NCBI RefSeq assembly: GCF_016741935.1
Contig: NZ_JAERRG010000049.1
Coordinates: forward strand, 1-51,105
Source: Streptomyces endocoffeicus
GTDB lineage: Bacteria; Actinomycetota; Actinomycetes; Streptomycetales; Streptomycetaceae
Length of the DNA: 51,105 nt
Reading direction: 5' to 3'
In this document: in pieces, positions 17,284 through 25,948 of the stretch
How the letters are laid out: the number at the start of each line of letters is the position of its first letter
Numbering within the stretch: the stretch's first letter is position 1
Translations under genes and position numbers: made by a program
The notes under the pieces: model-generated
What the model was told of the DNA's origin: nothing
What the model saw: the letters and a program-made list of their open reading frames with translations, nothing else
Database searches by the model: none

Positions 17284-18975
17284 TCACTTGGCGCAGACGT
17301 CCTTGTCGTCGGCCTCGACCCTCTGAATGTCCTTCGGCGCCTTCGACGGGGCGGAGATCGGTGTGCCGGCGCCCTTGAAGTCCGCGCCCAGCGTCAGGGT
17401 CATCTCCGCCATCGGCTCGGCGTCCTTCGTGCCTTCCTTCATGGCGGAGGCGGGCAGCCCCATGCTGTCGGCCAGCCGACGCGCCTGGTCGGCCTGGTTG
17501 GGAGCGTACTCCAGCGTCGTCTTCTTCAGTTCTGACGGAGCGTTTCCGCCGTTGCTGGTGCGGGACATCCCCTCGGTGTTCTGCATCCAGTCGACGGTCT
17601 CCTGGGCGGCGCCGAACTGCCCACTGCCGTTGAGCACCTTGACCCGGACGTCGGCGGGATCGGCCTTCGGCCCCTTGAGCCGCGCCGCCTGCTCGTCCTT
17701 GGCCGCCTTCTCCTTCTTCTTGACCTCGGTCAGCGAGACGTCCTGCCGGACCATCGAGAAGAGCGGCTCGGCCTTGGTCTTGTCGAGCAGCACGGTCGCA
17801 CCGTCGGTGTTGTCGACGACCGGAACGGTCGCGAAGGTGACGTTCTTGAGATCGACCTTGCTCAGGTTCTTCCCCAGCGAGGCCAGCTTGGAGACGGTGC
17901 CGATCCCGGTGTCCACGGTGAGCGCCTTGGTGGCCGTCTGGGCCAGGTCCCACATCTTCCCCGGGCTGGTGAGCGTCCCGCTGGCCTTCATCTTGCGCAT
18001 CAGCGAGCTCAGGAACTGCTGCTGGAGCTTGATCCGGTCCAGGTCGCCGCCGAAGCCGACGGCGTGCCGGGTCCGGACGAACGCCAGGGCCTGCTCGCCC
18101 TGGACCGTGTGCCGCCCCTTCTTCAGGTTCAGGTGCGACTTGGGGTCGTTGATGTCCTTGCCGAGGCAGATGTCCACCCCGCCGACCGCCGTGGACATGC
18201 TCTTGACCGCGTTGAAGTCGGCCATCATGAAGTGGTCGACCTGCAGCCCGGTGAGCTTCTCCACCGTCTGCCAGGTGCAGCCGGGGTTGCGGCCCTCCTG
18301 TCCCAGACTGGTGTTGAACCGCACCTCCTCCTCACCCGGGATCGTCTTCTCCTTGCCGTCTTCCTTCACGGTGCAGTCGGGGATGTCGGTGATCATGTCG
18401 CGCGGGAAGCTCAGCACCGTCGCGTTCGACCGGTCCTCGGAGACGTGGAACAGCAGGGTGGTGTCGGCGTGGCCGACGCTACCCGCGTCGCCGTAGCCCT
18501 CGTTCCCCTTGCCGTCCCGGCGGTCGGTGCCGATCAGCAGGATGTTCATCGGGCCGTCGGAGACCGCGGCGTTGTTCTCGCCGACGTCGACCTTGCTGAT
18601 GTTGTTGTTCAGGTGCTGATAGACGAAGTACGCCGCGGCCGAACCGCCCACCAGCAGGAAGGCCAGAGTGCCGCTGCCCCAGTAGAGCGCCTTCTTCGTC
18701 TTCGACTTCTTCGGCTTCGGCTTGCGACGGCTGACCGGGCCCGTCGCCTTCTCCTTCGCCGCCTCCCGTTTGGCCGCGCGGCGGCGCCCTCTGGGCTCGG
18801 AGCCGACGGCGTCGTCATCGCTCGATGATCTGGAGACCCGTCGCAGCTCCGTGGTGTCGTCCGCCGATGTCTCGGCGGCATTCAGCCGCAGCTCGTAGTT
18901 CCCCGTATTCGGGTCGAACACCCACTGATCGGCTGGGTCGAAGTCACCCGCCCCGCCAGGGCCTTGCGCGTCCAC
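17284..18975 (-). CDS. LCP family protein with LytR_C domain (LCP4)
   Basis: The longest of the five LCP proteins here (563 aa). A 90-residue acidic-then-basic cytoplasmic N terminus begins with WVFDPNTGNYELRL; a membrane helix follows at about 96-118. The LCP domain has IGTDRRD, SFPRDMITDIP and FVRTRHAVGFGGDLDR; at the usual R-S-D-T site it reads GHADTT, so the first Arg is missing. A LytR_C domain follows (VRVKVLNGSG). The start is GTG 18975 with GGAGG 12 nt upstream, slightly far. It appears to head a two-gene unit with LCP3; the 227-bp gap upstream may hold the promoter. Confidence 0.9.
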   Translation of the reverse strand: MDAQGPGGAGDFDPADQWVFDPNTGNYELRLNAAETSADDTTELRRVSRSSSDDDAVGSEPRGRRRAAKREAAKEKATGPVSRRKPKPKKSKTKKALYWGSGTLAFLLVGGSAAAYFVYQHLNNNISKVDVGENNAAVSDGPMNILLIGTDRRDGKGNEGYGDAGSVGHADTTLLFHVSEDRSNATVLSFPRDMITDIPDCTVKEDGKEKTIPGEEEVRFNTSLGQEGRNPGCTWQTVEKLTGLQVDHFMMADFNAVKSMSTAVGGVDICLGKDINDPKSHLNLKKGRHTVQGEQALAFVRTRHAVGFGGDLDRIKLQQQFLSSLMRKMKASGTLTSPGKMWDLAQTATKALTVDTGIGTVSKLASLGKNLSKVDLKNVTFATVPVVDNTDGATVLLDKTKAEPLFSMVRQDVSLTEVKKKEKAAKDEQAARLKGPKADPADVRVKVLNGSGQFGAAQETVDWMQNTEGMSRTSNGGNAPSELKKTTLEYAPNQADQARRLADSMGLPASAMKEGTKDAEPMAEMTLTLGADFKGAGTPISAPSKAPKDIQRVEADDKDVCAK

Positions 18976-19202
18976 GGTCGCCTGTGTCCTCCGTCGGTGC
19001 CACGCGGCGCCTCCCCCTCAAGGCGCTCCATCCGTCCTTACGCAGTGCGCGGCCACCTCGTAGAGCGCACCGGATCGCTCACACTATCCGTCCAGATCAG
19101 CGTCAAGCGACGCCGGTGACAAATTCCACTTCCCTACAACTGGGCAATCTGCCCAATCCTTATCCGATCCTTCACGAATCATGGGTCGCCCTTATGATCC
19201 TT
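18976..19202 (-). promoter_or_regulatory. Gap upstream of LCP4-LCP3, probable promoter
   Basis: The 227-bp gap is less GC-rich than its surroundings. It contains TGGGCA-ATC-TGCCCA (19141-19155), a 6-bp inverted repeat, and a TTGACG on the minus strand near 19105 followed by TAGTGT at only 14 bp. Either may belong to the LCP4 promoter, but spacing is poor. Confidence 0.3.
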
Positions 19203-20321
19203 TTACTCGCAGATGCCGCGCGCCGCCGTCGTTCCCCGGTACCCGGTGAGGTCGGCGGCCTTGGGTCCGCCGCCCGTCGAAGCCGTGACGGCATGGGACA
19301 CCGACACCGGCCGATCCAGCCGCAACTGCCGGAACAGCCGGTCGGCATCGGGTTGGACGAGCTCATCGCGGTTCTTGTTGTACGTGTAGGGCTGCCGCGG
19401 AATCGTCAGGAAGCGGATCTTGTCCCGGGGGATGTCCCGCACCCCGCGCACCAGAGCGTACAGATCTTTGAGCGAATCCAGGCCCGGATCCGTGGTCAGC
19501 GAGGACGTCGCCGCGTTGAGTACCGGATACAGCTTCGCGGGATTGAGCAGCACACCATTGCTCTGCACTTTCTTCACAAGCGAGCTCATGAACTCCTGTT
19601 GCCGCCCGATGCGCTCCGTGTCGCTGCCGTCGCCGATGCTGTACCGGGCGCGCACATAGCCCAGGGCCTGCTCGCCGTGGAGGACCTGACGGCCCGCGGG
19701 CAGCTTCAGATGTGCCTCGGCGTCGTCCACGGGCTCCTTCAGGCACATCTCCACCCCGCCCACCGCGTTCACCAGCCGCTTGAAGCCGCTGAAGTCCACG
19801 ATCATGTGGTGGTCGACGCGGATCCCGGTCAGCTTCTCGACGGTGCGGATCGAACAGGCCGCGCCACCGGATTCGAACGCCCAGTTGAACTGGGCGAACC
19901 GGGCCTGGGTGCGCTTTCCGTCCGGCCCTTCGCAGGCCGGGATGTCCACCATCAGATCGCGCGGGATGGAGACGGCGGTGGCGCTCTTCCCGCCGGCCTG
20001 CAGATGCAGCAGGATCGTGGTGTCCGAGCGCTGGGTGCCGGTGTCCTTGCCGTATTTGCCGTTGCCCTTGCCGCCCCGGTTGTCGGAGCCGATCAGCAGG
20101 ATGTTCTGCGCGTCCCGCACCACCGAGACCGGCCGCTCGGCCTCGTACTTCTTCAGCTCGTTCGCGGTCCGGGTGTCGGTGCGGATATTGCCGTCGAGGC
20201 GCTCGTAGAACCACCACCCCACCCCGGCGACCGACAGCACCAGCAAGGCCACGCCCAGCGCGAGGACGCGCGGCCAGCGGCGCCTGCGTCTCGGCGCAGG
20301 CTCAGAGCTGTCGGTCGTCAC
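19203..20321 (-). CDS. LCP family protein without LytR_C domain (LCP5)
   Basis: A compact 372-aa LCP protein. A short Arg-rich cytoplasmic start is followed by one membrane helix (about 17-38) and a complete LCP domain with IGSDNRGG, the canonical QRSDTTILLHL, SIPRDLMVDIP and YVRARYSIGDGSDTERIGR. It ends without LytR_C. It has the most canonical active-site residues of the five paralogues. GTG 20321 has GGAGG at 8 nt on the complement; ATG 20366 would add 15 residues with no such site. Upstream lies an inverted repeat (20409-20424). Confidence 0.9.
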   Translation of the reverse strand: MTTDSSEPAPRRRRRWPRVLALGVALLVLSVAGVGWWFYERLDGNIRTDTRTANELKKYEAERPVSVVRDAQNILLIGSDNRGGKGNGKYGKDTGTQRSDTTILLHLQAGGKSATAVSIPRDLMVDIPACEGPDGKRTQARFAQFNWAFESGGAACSIRTVEKLTGIRVDHHMIVDFSGFKRLVNAVGGVEMCLKEPVDDAEAHLKLPAGRQVLHGEQALGYVRARYSIGDGSDTERIGRQQEFMSSLVKKVQSNGVLLNPAKLYPVLNAATSSLTTDPGLDSLKDLYALVRGVRDIPRDKIRFLTIPRQPYTYNKNRDELVQPDADRLFRQLRLDRPVSVSHAVTASTGGGPKAADLTGYRGTTAARGICE

Positions 20322-20408
20322 GTCCGCGTCCTCCCACCCGTTTTCCGCCCGGGGGCGGAGCGGCATCGCATGCCGGGATACCGATTAACGGAACAGACAT
20401 GCGAAGCC

Positions 20409-20424
20409 CGTACATGGTTGTACG
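20409..20424. promoter_or_regulatory. Inverted repeat upstream of LCP5
   Basis: CGTACA-TGGT-TGTACG is a perfect 6-4-6 inverted repeat about 90 bp before the LCP5 start, in the gap between LCP5 and the TIGR03089 gene. It looks like a repressor or activator operator; the regulator is unknown. Confidence 0.35.
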
Positions 20425-20523
20425 TATCCGTAGATCATCGCGCGGGGTGGGTGGCGCGGCCCGTGGACTCGGCTCTCGGTCCGCCGGACGGGTCAGGACG
20501 TCGGTGTGGCCGTGGGCGTGGGA

Positions 20524-21276
20524 TCAGGGTGTGGTGGCGGTGACGCGTTCGCTCTCCTTGCGCCCGGCCAGCCCCTTCTCGTCCAGCCGGTCCAGATGAC
20601 GGCAGAGCACCACCGAACCGCCACTGGCCAGCGGCGCGTACAGCCCGTACGACAGCCCCTCCCAGGTGCCGTACGACAGCCCCGACAGGATCCGCGAACC
20701 GGGTCCGAGCCCCCGCCCGGCGGCGTCGGCGCCCGCCCGCTCCACCACCTCGGCGCTCGTCAGCTCCTGACCGTCGACGGCCAGCGCGGGCGTATACGGG
20801 TCCACGGGGGAGTACGGGGCGAAGCGGTCGCCCTGGCTGGGCACCTCCACGGCGTAGTCCGCGAACCCCTCCGGCAGTTGCGGGAAGCGGCCGCCCAGCG
20901 GCTGCAGCGACAGCGCCACCCGCTCCCCGGAGCACTCGCGCGCCTCCTTGAGGCTGTCCGGGCCGCTGACGACGAGGTCGGCGGAGGCCGGGTCGCCCCC
21001 GATGTCCACGAGGACCCCGACCGAGGAACAGGCCACCAGCCACACGGCGGTCTGCCAGTGGGCGGGGAGCAGTAGTGCGCATCTGTCGCCGGGCGCGGCG
21101 GCGAGATCGTCCTGGAGGAGATTGGCGGTCTTCGCCACCCAATTGGCGAAGGTGGCCACGGAGAGTTCGACGCGTTCGCCCGTGGCGTCGTCGTAGAAGG
21201 TTACGAGCGGGCGCGAGGGATCCGCGTCGAGCGCGGATCCCAGCAGGTCGGCAGGGGTGCGATCGGTGGCGTTCAC
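20524..21276 (-). CDS. TIGR03089 family protein (partial AMP-binding fold)
   Basis: A 250-aa protein resembling only the first part of acyl-adenylate-forming enzymes, matching the actinobacterial TIGR03089 family. It has an N-terminal stretch like AMP-binding enzymes (VTFYDDATGERVELSVATFA, CALLLPAHWQTAVWLVACS) but no P-loop motif of the form SGTTGxPK and no C-terminal lid domain, so adenylation is doubtful. GTG 21276 is the only sensible start. From memory, its mycobacterial counterpart (Rv3268) also lies next to an LCP gene, so the pairing is conserved and a role linked to LCP function is possible. Confidence 0.85.
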   Translation of the reverse strand: MNATDRTPADLLGSALDADPSRPLVTFYDDATGERVELSVATFANWVAKTANLLQDDLAAAPGDRCALLLPAHWQTAVWLVACSSVGVLVDIGGDPASADLVVSGPDSLKEARECSGERVALSLQPLGGRFPQLPEGFADYAVEVPSQGDRFAPYSPVDPYTPALAVDGQELTSAEVVERAGADAAGRGLGPGSRILSGLSYGTWEGLSYGLYAPLASGGSVVLCRHLDRLDEKGLAGRKESERVTATTP

Positions 21277-21404
21277 CCGCGCAAGCCTACGCGCCGAAGA
21301 TGCGGCGCGGATGGGGTCGGTGGGGTCCGGGTCACCGGACGGTCCGCGACGTGTGCGCTCTTCCGAATGGACAGCTTTGTCCCCTTATGTAGACGATTTC
21401 AATC

Positions 21405-23063
21405 ATGCGTGCATACCTGGCATCCTCGATCGGCGTCGCGTGCACCGCCGCCCTCGCCCTTCCCCTCGCCCTGCACCCCGGCCCCGCCCACGCCCGTACC
21501 GAGCGGACTGTCGCCGTCGCCGCCGCCGTCGGCTCCACGCGATCGCTGCCGCTGCGCCCGCCGCACTCGCTCGCGGGCGGCGGGCCGGACCGGGGCGTGG
21601 CCACCGGGCGCGGTGACGCCGCGGTCGAGCGGGGCGTCACCGCGTCGGGCGTGCGGCCGTTCTCGCTCGTCGGCATCGTCTGGGACCGGCCCTCCGCTGA
21701 GCTCCGCGGCCGGGCGCAGGTGCGCACCCGCGCGGTGGGCGGCGCGTGGTCGCCATGGCGCGAGCTGTCGAGGTACGGGGATGAGGCCCCCGACCCGGAC
21801 TCGCCCGAACTCCGGAGCGCACGGGCGCACGGCGGCACCGCGCCGCTGTGGGTCGGCGCCTCGGACGCCGTCCAGGCACGGGTGCGGCCGGAACGGTCGG
21901 CGACGGCGGACGCGGGGGCGGGGGCGGGGGACGCGCGGGCGGGAGATACGGGGGCGCGGGACGCGCGGGCGGGAGACGCGGGGGCGCGGGACGCGCGGGC
22001 GGGAGATGCGCGGGCGGGAGACGCGGGGGCGCGGGACGCGGGGGCGGCGGATGTGGGGGCGGCGGCCCTGCCGTCCGGGCTGCGGCTGGAGCTGATCGAC
22101 CCGGGTGAGCCCCCGCCACCGGGGCCGCCGAGGCCGCCGGGGCCGGACCGGGCCGCGCTCCGCGCGCTTCCGGGGCATCCGGTGCCGACGACGGCGGGGG
22201 GTGGGGCGTCGGCGTCAGGGGGCGGCGTGCCGGGTGCGAAGCCGACGGCGGTGGGTTCGCCGGGAAGGCCGTCCTGGGGGGCCTCCGGGCCGTCGGGACC
22301 GTCCGCCGGATCGTCCTCGCCCCCCACGTCGTCCGTGAAGCCGACCCCCAGACCCTCCGTATCCGTAACCACCACTCCGCCGCCCAGCGCGCTCGACACC
22401 GACACCGACACCGATGCCGATGCCGACGCCGAGACGGCCAATGCGGGTGCCGCCCGCTACAGCGCGCCGCGGCCCGGCATCGTCACGCGCGCGGGCTGGG
22501 GCGCCGACGAGAAGATCCGTGAAACGGGCCACGTCTACAGCAAGACCGTGAAGGTCGCCTTCATCCACCACACCGTGACGGGCAACAGCTACAGCTGCTC
22601 ACAGGCGCCCTCCGTGTTGCGCGGTATCTACCGCTACCACGTGCAGAGCCTGGGATGGCGTGACTACGGCTACAACTTCACCATCGACAAGTGCGGAAAA
22701 ATCTACGAAGGCCGCTCCGGCGGTGTGACCAAAGCCGTACGCGGGGCGCACACGCTGGGCTTCAACACCAACAGCATGGGCGTCGCCGTCCTCGGCACTT
22801 TCACCTCCAAGAAGCCCTCGGCCAAGGCCGTGAAGGCCGTCGCCAAGCTCACCGCGTGGAAGCTGGGTCTCTTCAAGCGGAATCCGCGCGGTACGACGCA
22901 TCTGGTGTCGGGCGGCGGCAACAAGTACAAAAAGGGCGCCAACGTAAAGCTCCATGTGATCGCGGGTCACCGCGACGGCTTTGCCACCGAGTGCCCCGGC
23001 AAGCGTCTCTACGAGAAGCTCGGGTCGGTGCGGAAGACGGCCGCCCGCCTCCAGGGGCGCTGA
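21405..23063 (+). CDS. Secreted PGRP-domain N-acetylmuramoyl-L-alanine amidase
   Basis: A 552-aa exported protein. A signal peptide covers about residues 1-31, with likely cleavage after AHA. Residues 35-150 contain a conserved actinobacterial segment (WDRPSAELRGRAQVRTR). A low-complexity region of Ala/Gly/Asp/Arg repeats (about 165-215) and a Pro/Ser/Gly linker follow. The C-terminal 190 residues are a peptidoglycan-recognition amidase domain with the zinc ligand in IHHTVTG and the second His with Cys ligand in AGHRDGFATECPG. It should cleave the bond between muramic acid and the stem peptide. No clear ribosome-binding site precedes ATG 21405. Confidence 0.9.
   Translation: MRAYLASSIGVACTAALALPLALHPGPAHARTERTVAVAAAVGSTRSLPLRPPHSLAGGGPDRGVATGRGDAAVERGVTASGVRPFSLVGIVWDRPSAELRGRAQVRTRAVGGAWSPWRELSRYGDEAPDPDSPELRSARAHGGTAPLWVGASDAVQARVRPERSATADAGAGAGDARAGDTGARDARAGDAGARDARAGDARAGDAGARDAGAADVGAAALPSGLRLELIDPGEPPPPGPPRPPGPDRAALRALPGHPVPTTAGGGASASGGGVPGAKPTAVGSPGRPSWGASGPSGPSAGSSSPPTSSVKPTPRPSVSVTTTPPPSALDTDTDTDADADAETANAGAARYSAPRPGIVTRAGWGADEKIRETGHVYSKTVKVAFIHHTVTGNSYSCSQAPSVLRGIYRYHVQSLGWRDYGYNFTIDKCGKIYEGRSGGVTKAVRGAHTLGFNTNSMGVAVLGTFTSKKPSAKAVKAVAKLTAWKLGLFKRNPRGTTHLVSGGGNKYKKGANVKLHVIAGHRDGFATECPGKRLYEKLGSVRKTAARLQGR
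21921..22060 (+). repeat. In-gene repeats encoding Asp-Ala-Arg-Ala-Gly linkers
   Basis: GACGCGCGGGCGGGA and close variants are repeated in tandem about nine times. They encode a charged, flexible DARAGDAGAR-type linker between the N-terminal and amidase domains. Copy number is likely to vary between strains. Confidence 0.75.
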
Positions 23064-23134
23064 TCAGGCGCGGTCCGGGGATCTGCATACACTGGCCGCC
23101 GACCGGCGAGCCCCAGCAGGAAGCAGAGACGTAC

Positions 23135-24241
23135 GTGACCAATGCGCCAGCAACGCCATCGCCAGAGGCGATCCTCCTGGTCGGCGGCAAGGGAACCCGG
23201 TTGCGCCCGATGACGGTGCACACTCCCAAGCCGATGGTCCCGGCGGCCGGCGTTCCGTTTCTGACCCACCAACTCGCCCGTGCCCGCGCCGCCGGGGTCG
23301 AGCACATAGTGCTCGCCACGTCCTATCTGGCGGAGGTCTTCGAGCCGTACTTCGGTGACGGCTCCTCGCTCGGCCTGCACCTGGAGTACGTCACGGAGGA
23401 GGAACCGCTCGGCACCGGCGGCGCCATCCGCAACGTCGCCTCCCGGCTGCGCTCGGGCCCCGACGACCCGGTGCTCATCTTCAACGGCGACATCCTCACC
23501 GGCCTCGACATCCGCGCCCTCGTCGACAACCACCGCACGACGGGCGCCGATGTCTCCCTGCACCTCACCCGGGTCCCGGACCCGCGCGCGTACGGGCTGG
23601 TGCCCACGGACGAACGGGGCAGGGTCACCGCGTTCCTGGAGAAGCCGCAGACCCCCGAGGAGATCGTCACCGACCAGATCAACGCGGGCGCGTACGTCTT
23701 CAACCGCTCGGTCATCGACACGATCCCCGCCGACCGCCCCGTCTCCGTGGAACGCGAGACCTTCCCCGGTCTGCTGGCGGAGGGCGCCCACCTCCAGGGC
23801 ATGGTGGACTCCACGTACTGGCTCGACCTGGGCACCCCCCAGGCGTTCGTCCGCGGCTCCGCGGACCTGGTGCTGGGCCGTGCCCCCTCCCCGGCCGTGC
23901 CGGGCCGCTGCGGCGACCGCCTCGTCCTGGACAGCGCCTCGGTCGCGGTCGACGCCAAACTGACCGGCGGTACGGTCATCGGCCCCCAGGCCCGGGTGGG
24001 CGCGGGCGCGCGCATCGACGGCAGCACGCTGCTGGAGGGCGCCATCGTGGAGGAGGGCGCCCAGGTCCACGACTCCCTCGTCGGCGCCGGTGCCCGAATC
24101 GGCGCCCGCACGGTCCTCCAGGGCGCGGTAGTCGGCGACGGCGCCCTCGTCGGCCCCGACAACGAGCTACGAGACGGCGTCCGGGTGTGGTGCGGAGCCG
24201 ACATCCCGGCAGGAGCGGTCCGCTTCTCATCCGACCAGTAA
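23135..24241 (+). CDS. manC: Mannose-1-phosphate guanylyltransferase (sugar nucleotidyltransferase)
   Basis: A 368-aa NTP-transferase with a C-terminal left-handed beta-helix. The nucleotide loop is LLVGGKGTRLRPMT, followed by KPMVP; FNGDILTG holds the metal-binding Asp. Residues about 265-350 carry hexapeptide repeats of the type GARIDG-STLLEG. It would make GDP-mannose from GTP and mannose-1-phosphate, completing the ManA-ManB route encoded 16-21 kb away. Assignment to GDP-mannose rather than another sugar nucleotide rests on family resemblance and synteny (from memory SCO3039 and Rv3264c). GTG 23135 starts the conserved protein; AGGAAG lies about 11 nt upstream. Confidence 0.85.
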   Translation: MTNAPATPSPEAILLVGGKGTRLRPMTVHTPKPMVPAAGVPFLTHQLARARAAGVEHIVLATSYLAEVFEPYFGDGSSLGLHLEYVTEEEPLGTGGAIRNVASRLRSGPDDPVLIFNGDILTGLDIRALVDNHRTTGADVSLHLTRVPDPRAYGLVPTDERGRVTAFLEKPQTPEEIVTDQINAGAYVFNRSVIDTIPADRPVSVERETFPGLLAEGAHLQGMVDSTYWLDLGTPQAFVRGSADLVLGRAPSPAVPGRCGDRLVLDSASVAVDAKLTGGTVIGPQARVGAGARIDGSTLLEGAIVEEGAQVHDSLVGAGARIGARTVLQGAVVGDGALVGPDNELRDGVRVWCGADIPAGAVRFSSDQ

Positions 24242-24345
24242 CGCCCTGACGGCAAGCCTCCCCACCACCACCCCAACCGCCGACGGCGAGAACATGGCCC
24301 CTCCGGCGGGAACCCGATCTGCCCGGCGGGACCTGCCCTGCCCGG

Positions 24346-24620
24346 CGGGAACCCAGCCCTCCGGCGATTGAGGAGCCGCCGAGCCCGGGGCGGAGCCGGG
24401 CAGGCGCGGAGTCCCGTCTCTGCGCAACCAGCCTCTCCGACGCTTGAGGAGCGGAAATTCAGCCTCTCCGGCGTTTGAGGAGCGGGGTCCGGGGCGGAGC
24501 CCCGCAACCCCAGCCTCTCCGGCGCTTGAGGAGCGGGGTCGGGGGCGGAGCCCCGGCGGGGGCCGAGGGGGCGGAGCCCCATCGTTTCGGGAAGGGGCGG
24601 GGTGGGGGCTCACCGCCGGA
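24346..24620 (+). repeat. Dispersed intergenic element, copy B (expanded)
   Basis: The most complex copy. The first module (CTCCGGCGTTTGAGGAG and variants) occurs four times (about 24359, 24434, 24464, 24513), the GGGGCGGAGCCCC hairpin module three times, and the module GTTTCGGGAAGGGGCGGGG once at the right end (24584-24602). It fills most of the 486-bp gap between the convergent manC and glycosylase genes, in the same orientation as copies A, C and D. Confidence 0.75.
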
Positions 24621-24637
24621 GGCACCCCCACCCCGCA

Positions 24638-24712
24638 CCCGGCGAAGGCGAAGGCGACGGCAACCCGCCCCGCACCCCGGCGAAGGCGAAGGCAAAGGCG
24701 ACGGCAACCACG
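24638..24712. repeat. Direct repeats rich in CGAAGG
   Basis: Two copies of CCCGGCGAAGGCGAAGGC, each followed by GACGGCAACC, lie between dispersed-element copy B and the end of the glycosylase gene. They look like a local duplication with no coding role. Confidence 0.5.
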
Positions 24713-24727
24713 CCCCATGGCAGGGCC

Positions 24728-25639
24728 CTACATCCCCCGAAAGTCCCGCACCGCCAAGCGAGGCGCCCGCCGAGGCGGCATACGCCCGGACAACAAAATC
24801 AGCCGCGCCGCCCGATACCGCTGCCCCGCATAAGGCGCCAAAAGCTCAAGCATCGCCTCATCATCCGCCCCCCGCACCCCCGAAAGCGCATACCCGACAA
24901 TCCCCGGCAAATGCAGATCGCCAACCGTAACCGCATCCGGCATCCCATTGCTGCGCTGCAACGTCTCCGCCGCCGTCCAAGGCCCGATCCCCGGAATCAA
25001 CCGCAGCCGGGCCGAGGCAGCGGCAAGGTCCATGGACGTGGCCTCCTCCAGCCGCCGAGCAACCCGGACCGCCCGCAGAATCGTCGACGAGCGCTTGGTG
25101 TCCACGCCCGCCCGATGCCACTCCCACGACGGAATCAGCGCCCAGCCCCGCGGATCGGGCATGACCCGCATCCGCATCCCCTCCGCCGGTCCGGGCGCGG
25201 GCTCGCCATGGCGCTGGAGCAGCAGCCGCCAGGCCCGGTACGCCTCAATCCCGGTGACCTTCTGCTCCAGGATCGAGGGGATCAGAGACTCGAGGACCAG
25301 CCCGGTCCGGATGAGCCGGAGGCCGGGGTGACGCCGGTGCGCCTCGTGGACGAGCCGATGGCGGGGCACGAACGCGGACGGGTCGTCGTCCGCCCCGAGC
25401 AGGGCGGGCAGCCCGTCCAGCAGCCACTCGGCCCCCGGCCCCCAGGCCCGCCCCTCGACCTCCGCGCCCTTGCGCGCGATCCGTAGGGTCCCGGGCCCGG
25501 CCGGAGTCCGGCTCGCCCGCCAGAACGCGCCGTCCGCGCCGACCTGAAACGCGGGATCCCTGGGCCCTCGCTGCAGCACACCGAGGTTACGCGCGAGGTC
25601 ACAGGGGCCCGGGGGACTCCAGACACGTCTCTCACACAC
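24728..25639 (-). CDS. DNA-3-methyladenine glycosylase (AlkA-like, HhH-GPD)
   Basis: A 303-aa base-excision repair enzyme expected to remove alkylated purines. LEQKVTG (residues 124-130) and the helix-hairpin-helix LIPGIGPWTAAE (214-225) are followed by VTVGDLHLP, with the catalytic aspartate D241. The N-terminal 90 residues form the AlkA-type beta domain. The start is GTG 25639, preceded by AGGG at 7 nt. The last part of the gene uses G-ending and AT-richer codons more than its neighbours, next to the repeat element. It is not clearly in an operon; the fbiB stop lies 309 bp upstream. Confidence 0.88.
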   Translation of the reverse strand: MCERRVWSPPGPCDLARNLGVLQRGPRDPAFQVGADGAFWRASRTPAGPGTLRIARKGAEVEGRAWGPGAEWLLDGLPALLGADDDPSAFVPRHRLVHEAHRRHPGLRLIRTGLVLESLIPSILEQKVTGIEAYRAWRLLLQRHGEPAPGPAEGMRMRVMPDPRGWALIPSWEWHRAGVDTKRSSTILRAVRVARRLEEATSMDLAAASARLRLIPGIGPWTAAETLQRSNGMPDAVTVGDLHLPGIVGYALSGVRGADDEAMLELLAPYAGQRYRAARLILLSGRMPPRRAPRLAVRDFRGM

Positions 25640-25948
25640 GCGGCCACCCTACGACCCACCGCAGCCCCACCGGTTCGGCCCCCACCACACCACCGGCCGC
25701 GCACCCGCCACACCTCCGACCGCGCATCCCGCGCTACGGCGCCCAGCCACCCCCAACCACCCCCGTCCAACCCCAAGGCGCACCCCAGCAACCACCCCCG
25801 CATCCGCGCTCCCACTCCGCACAACGCGCGCCCCCAACCCCCGCGCACGCGACCCCACCGCGCAACCGGCCCGCACAACCCCGCCCCCGCACAACCCCGG
25901 CCCCAAAACCCAGACCGCACACACCTACCGCACACCTACCGCACACAC
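25640..25948. other. C-rich intergenic stretch without a gene
   Basis: The 309-bp gap between fbiB and the glycosylase is extremely rich in C and A and poor in G and T on the plus strand, with runs such as CCACCCCC. At the right end CACACCTACCG is repeated about four times (25918-25958), running into the fbiB stop region. Apparent reading frames on the minus strand are Gly/Val/Trp-rich and do not look like proteins. Confidence 0.6.

Noticed and set aside
10622..20321. A dedicated natural-product gene cluster
   Set aside because: The block has LCP, glycosyltransferase and housekeeping genes only; no polyketide, peptide or terpene assembly enzymes.
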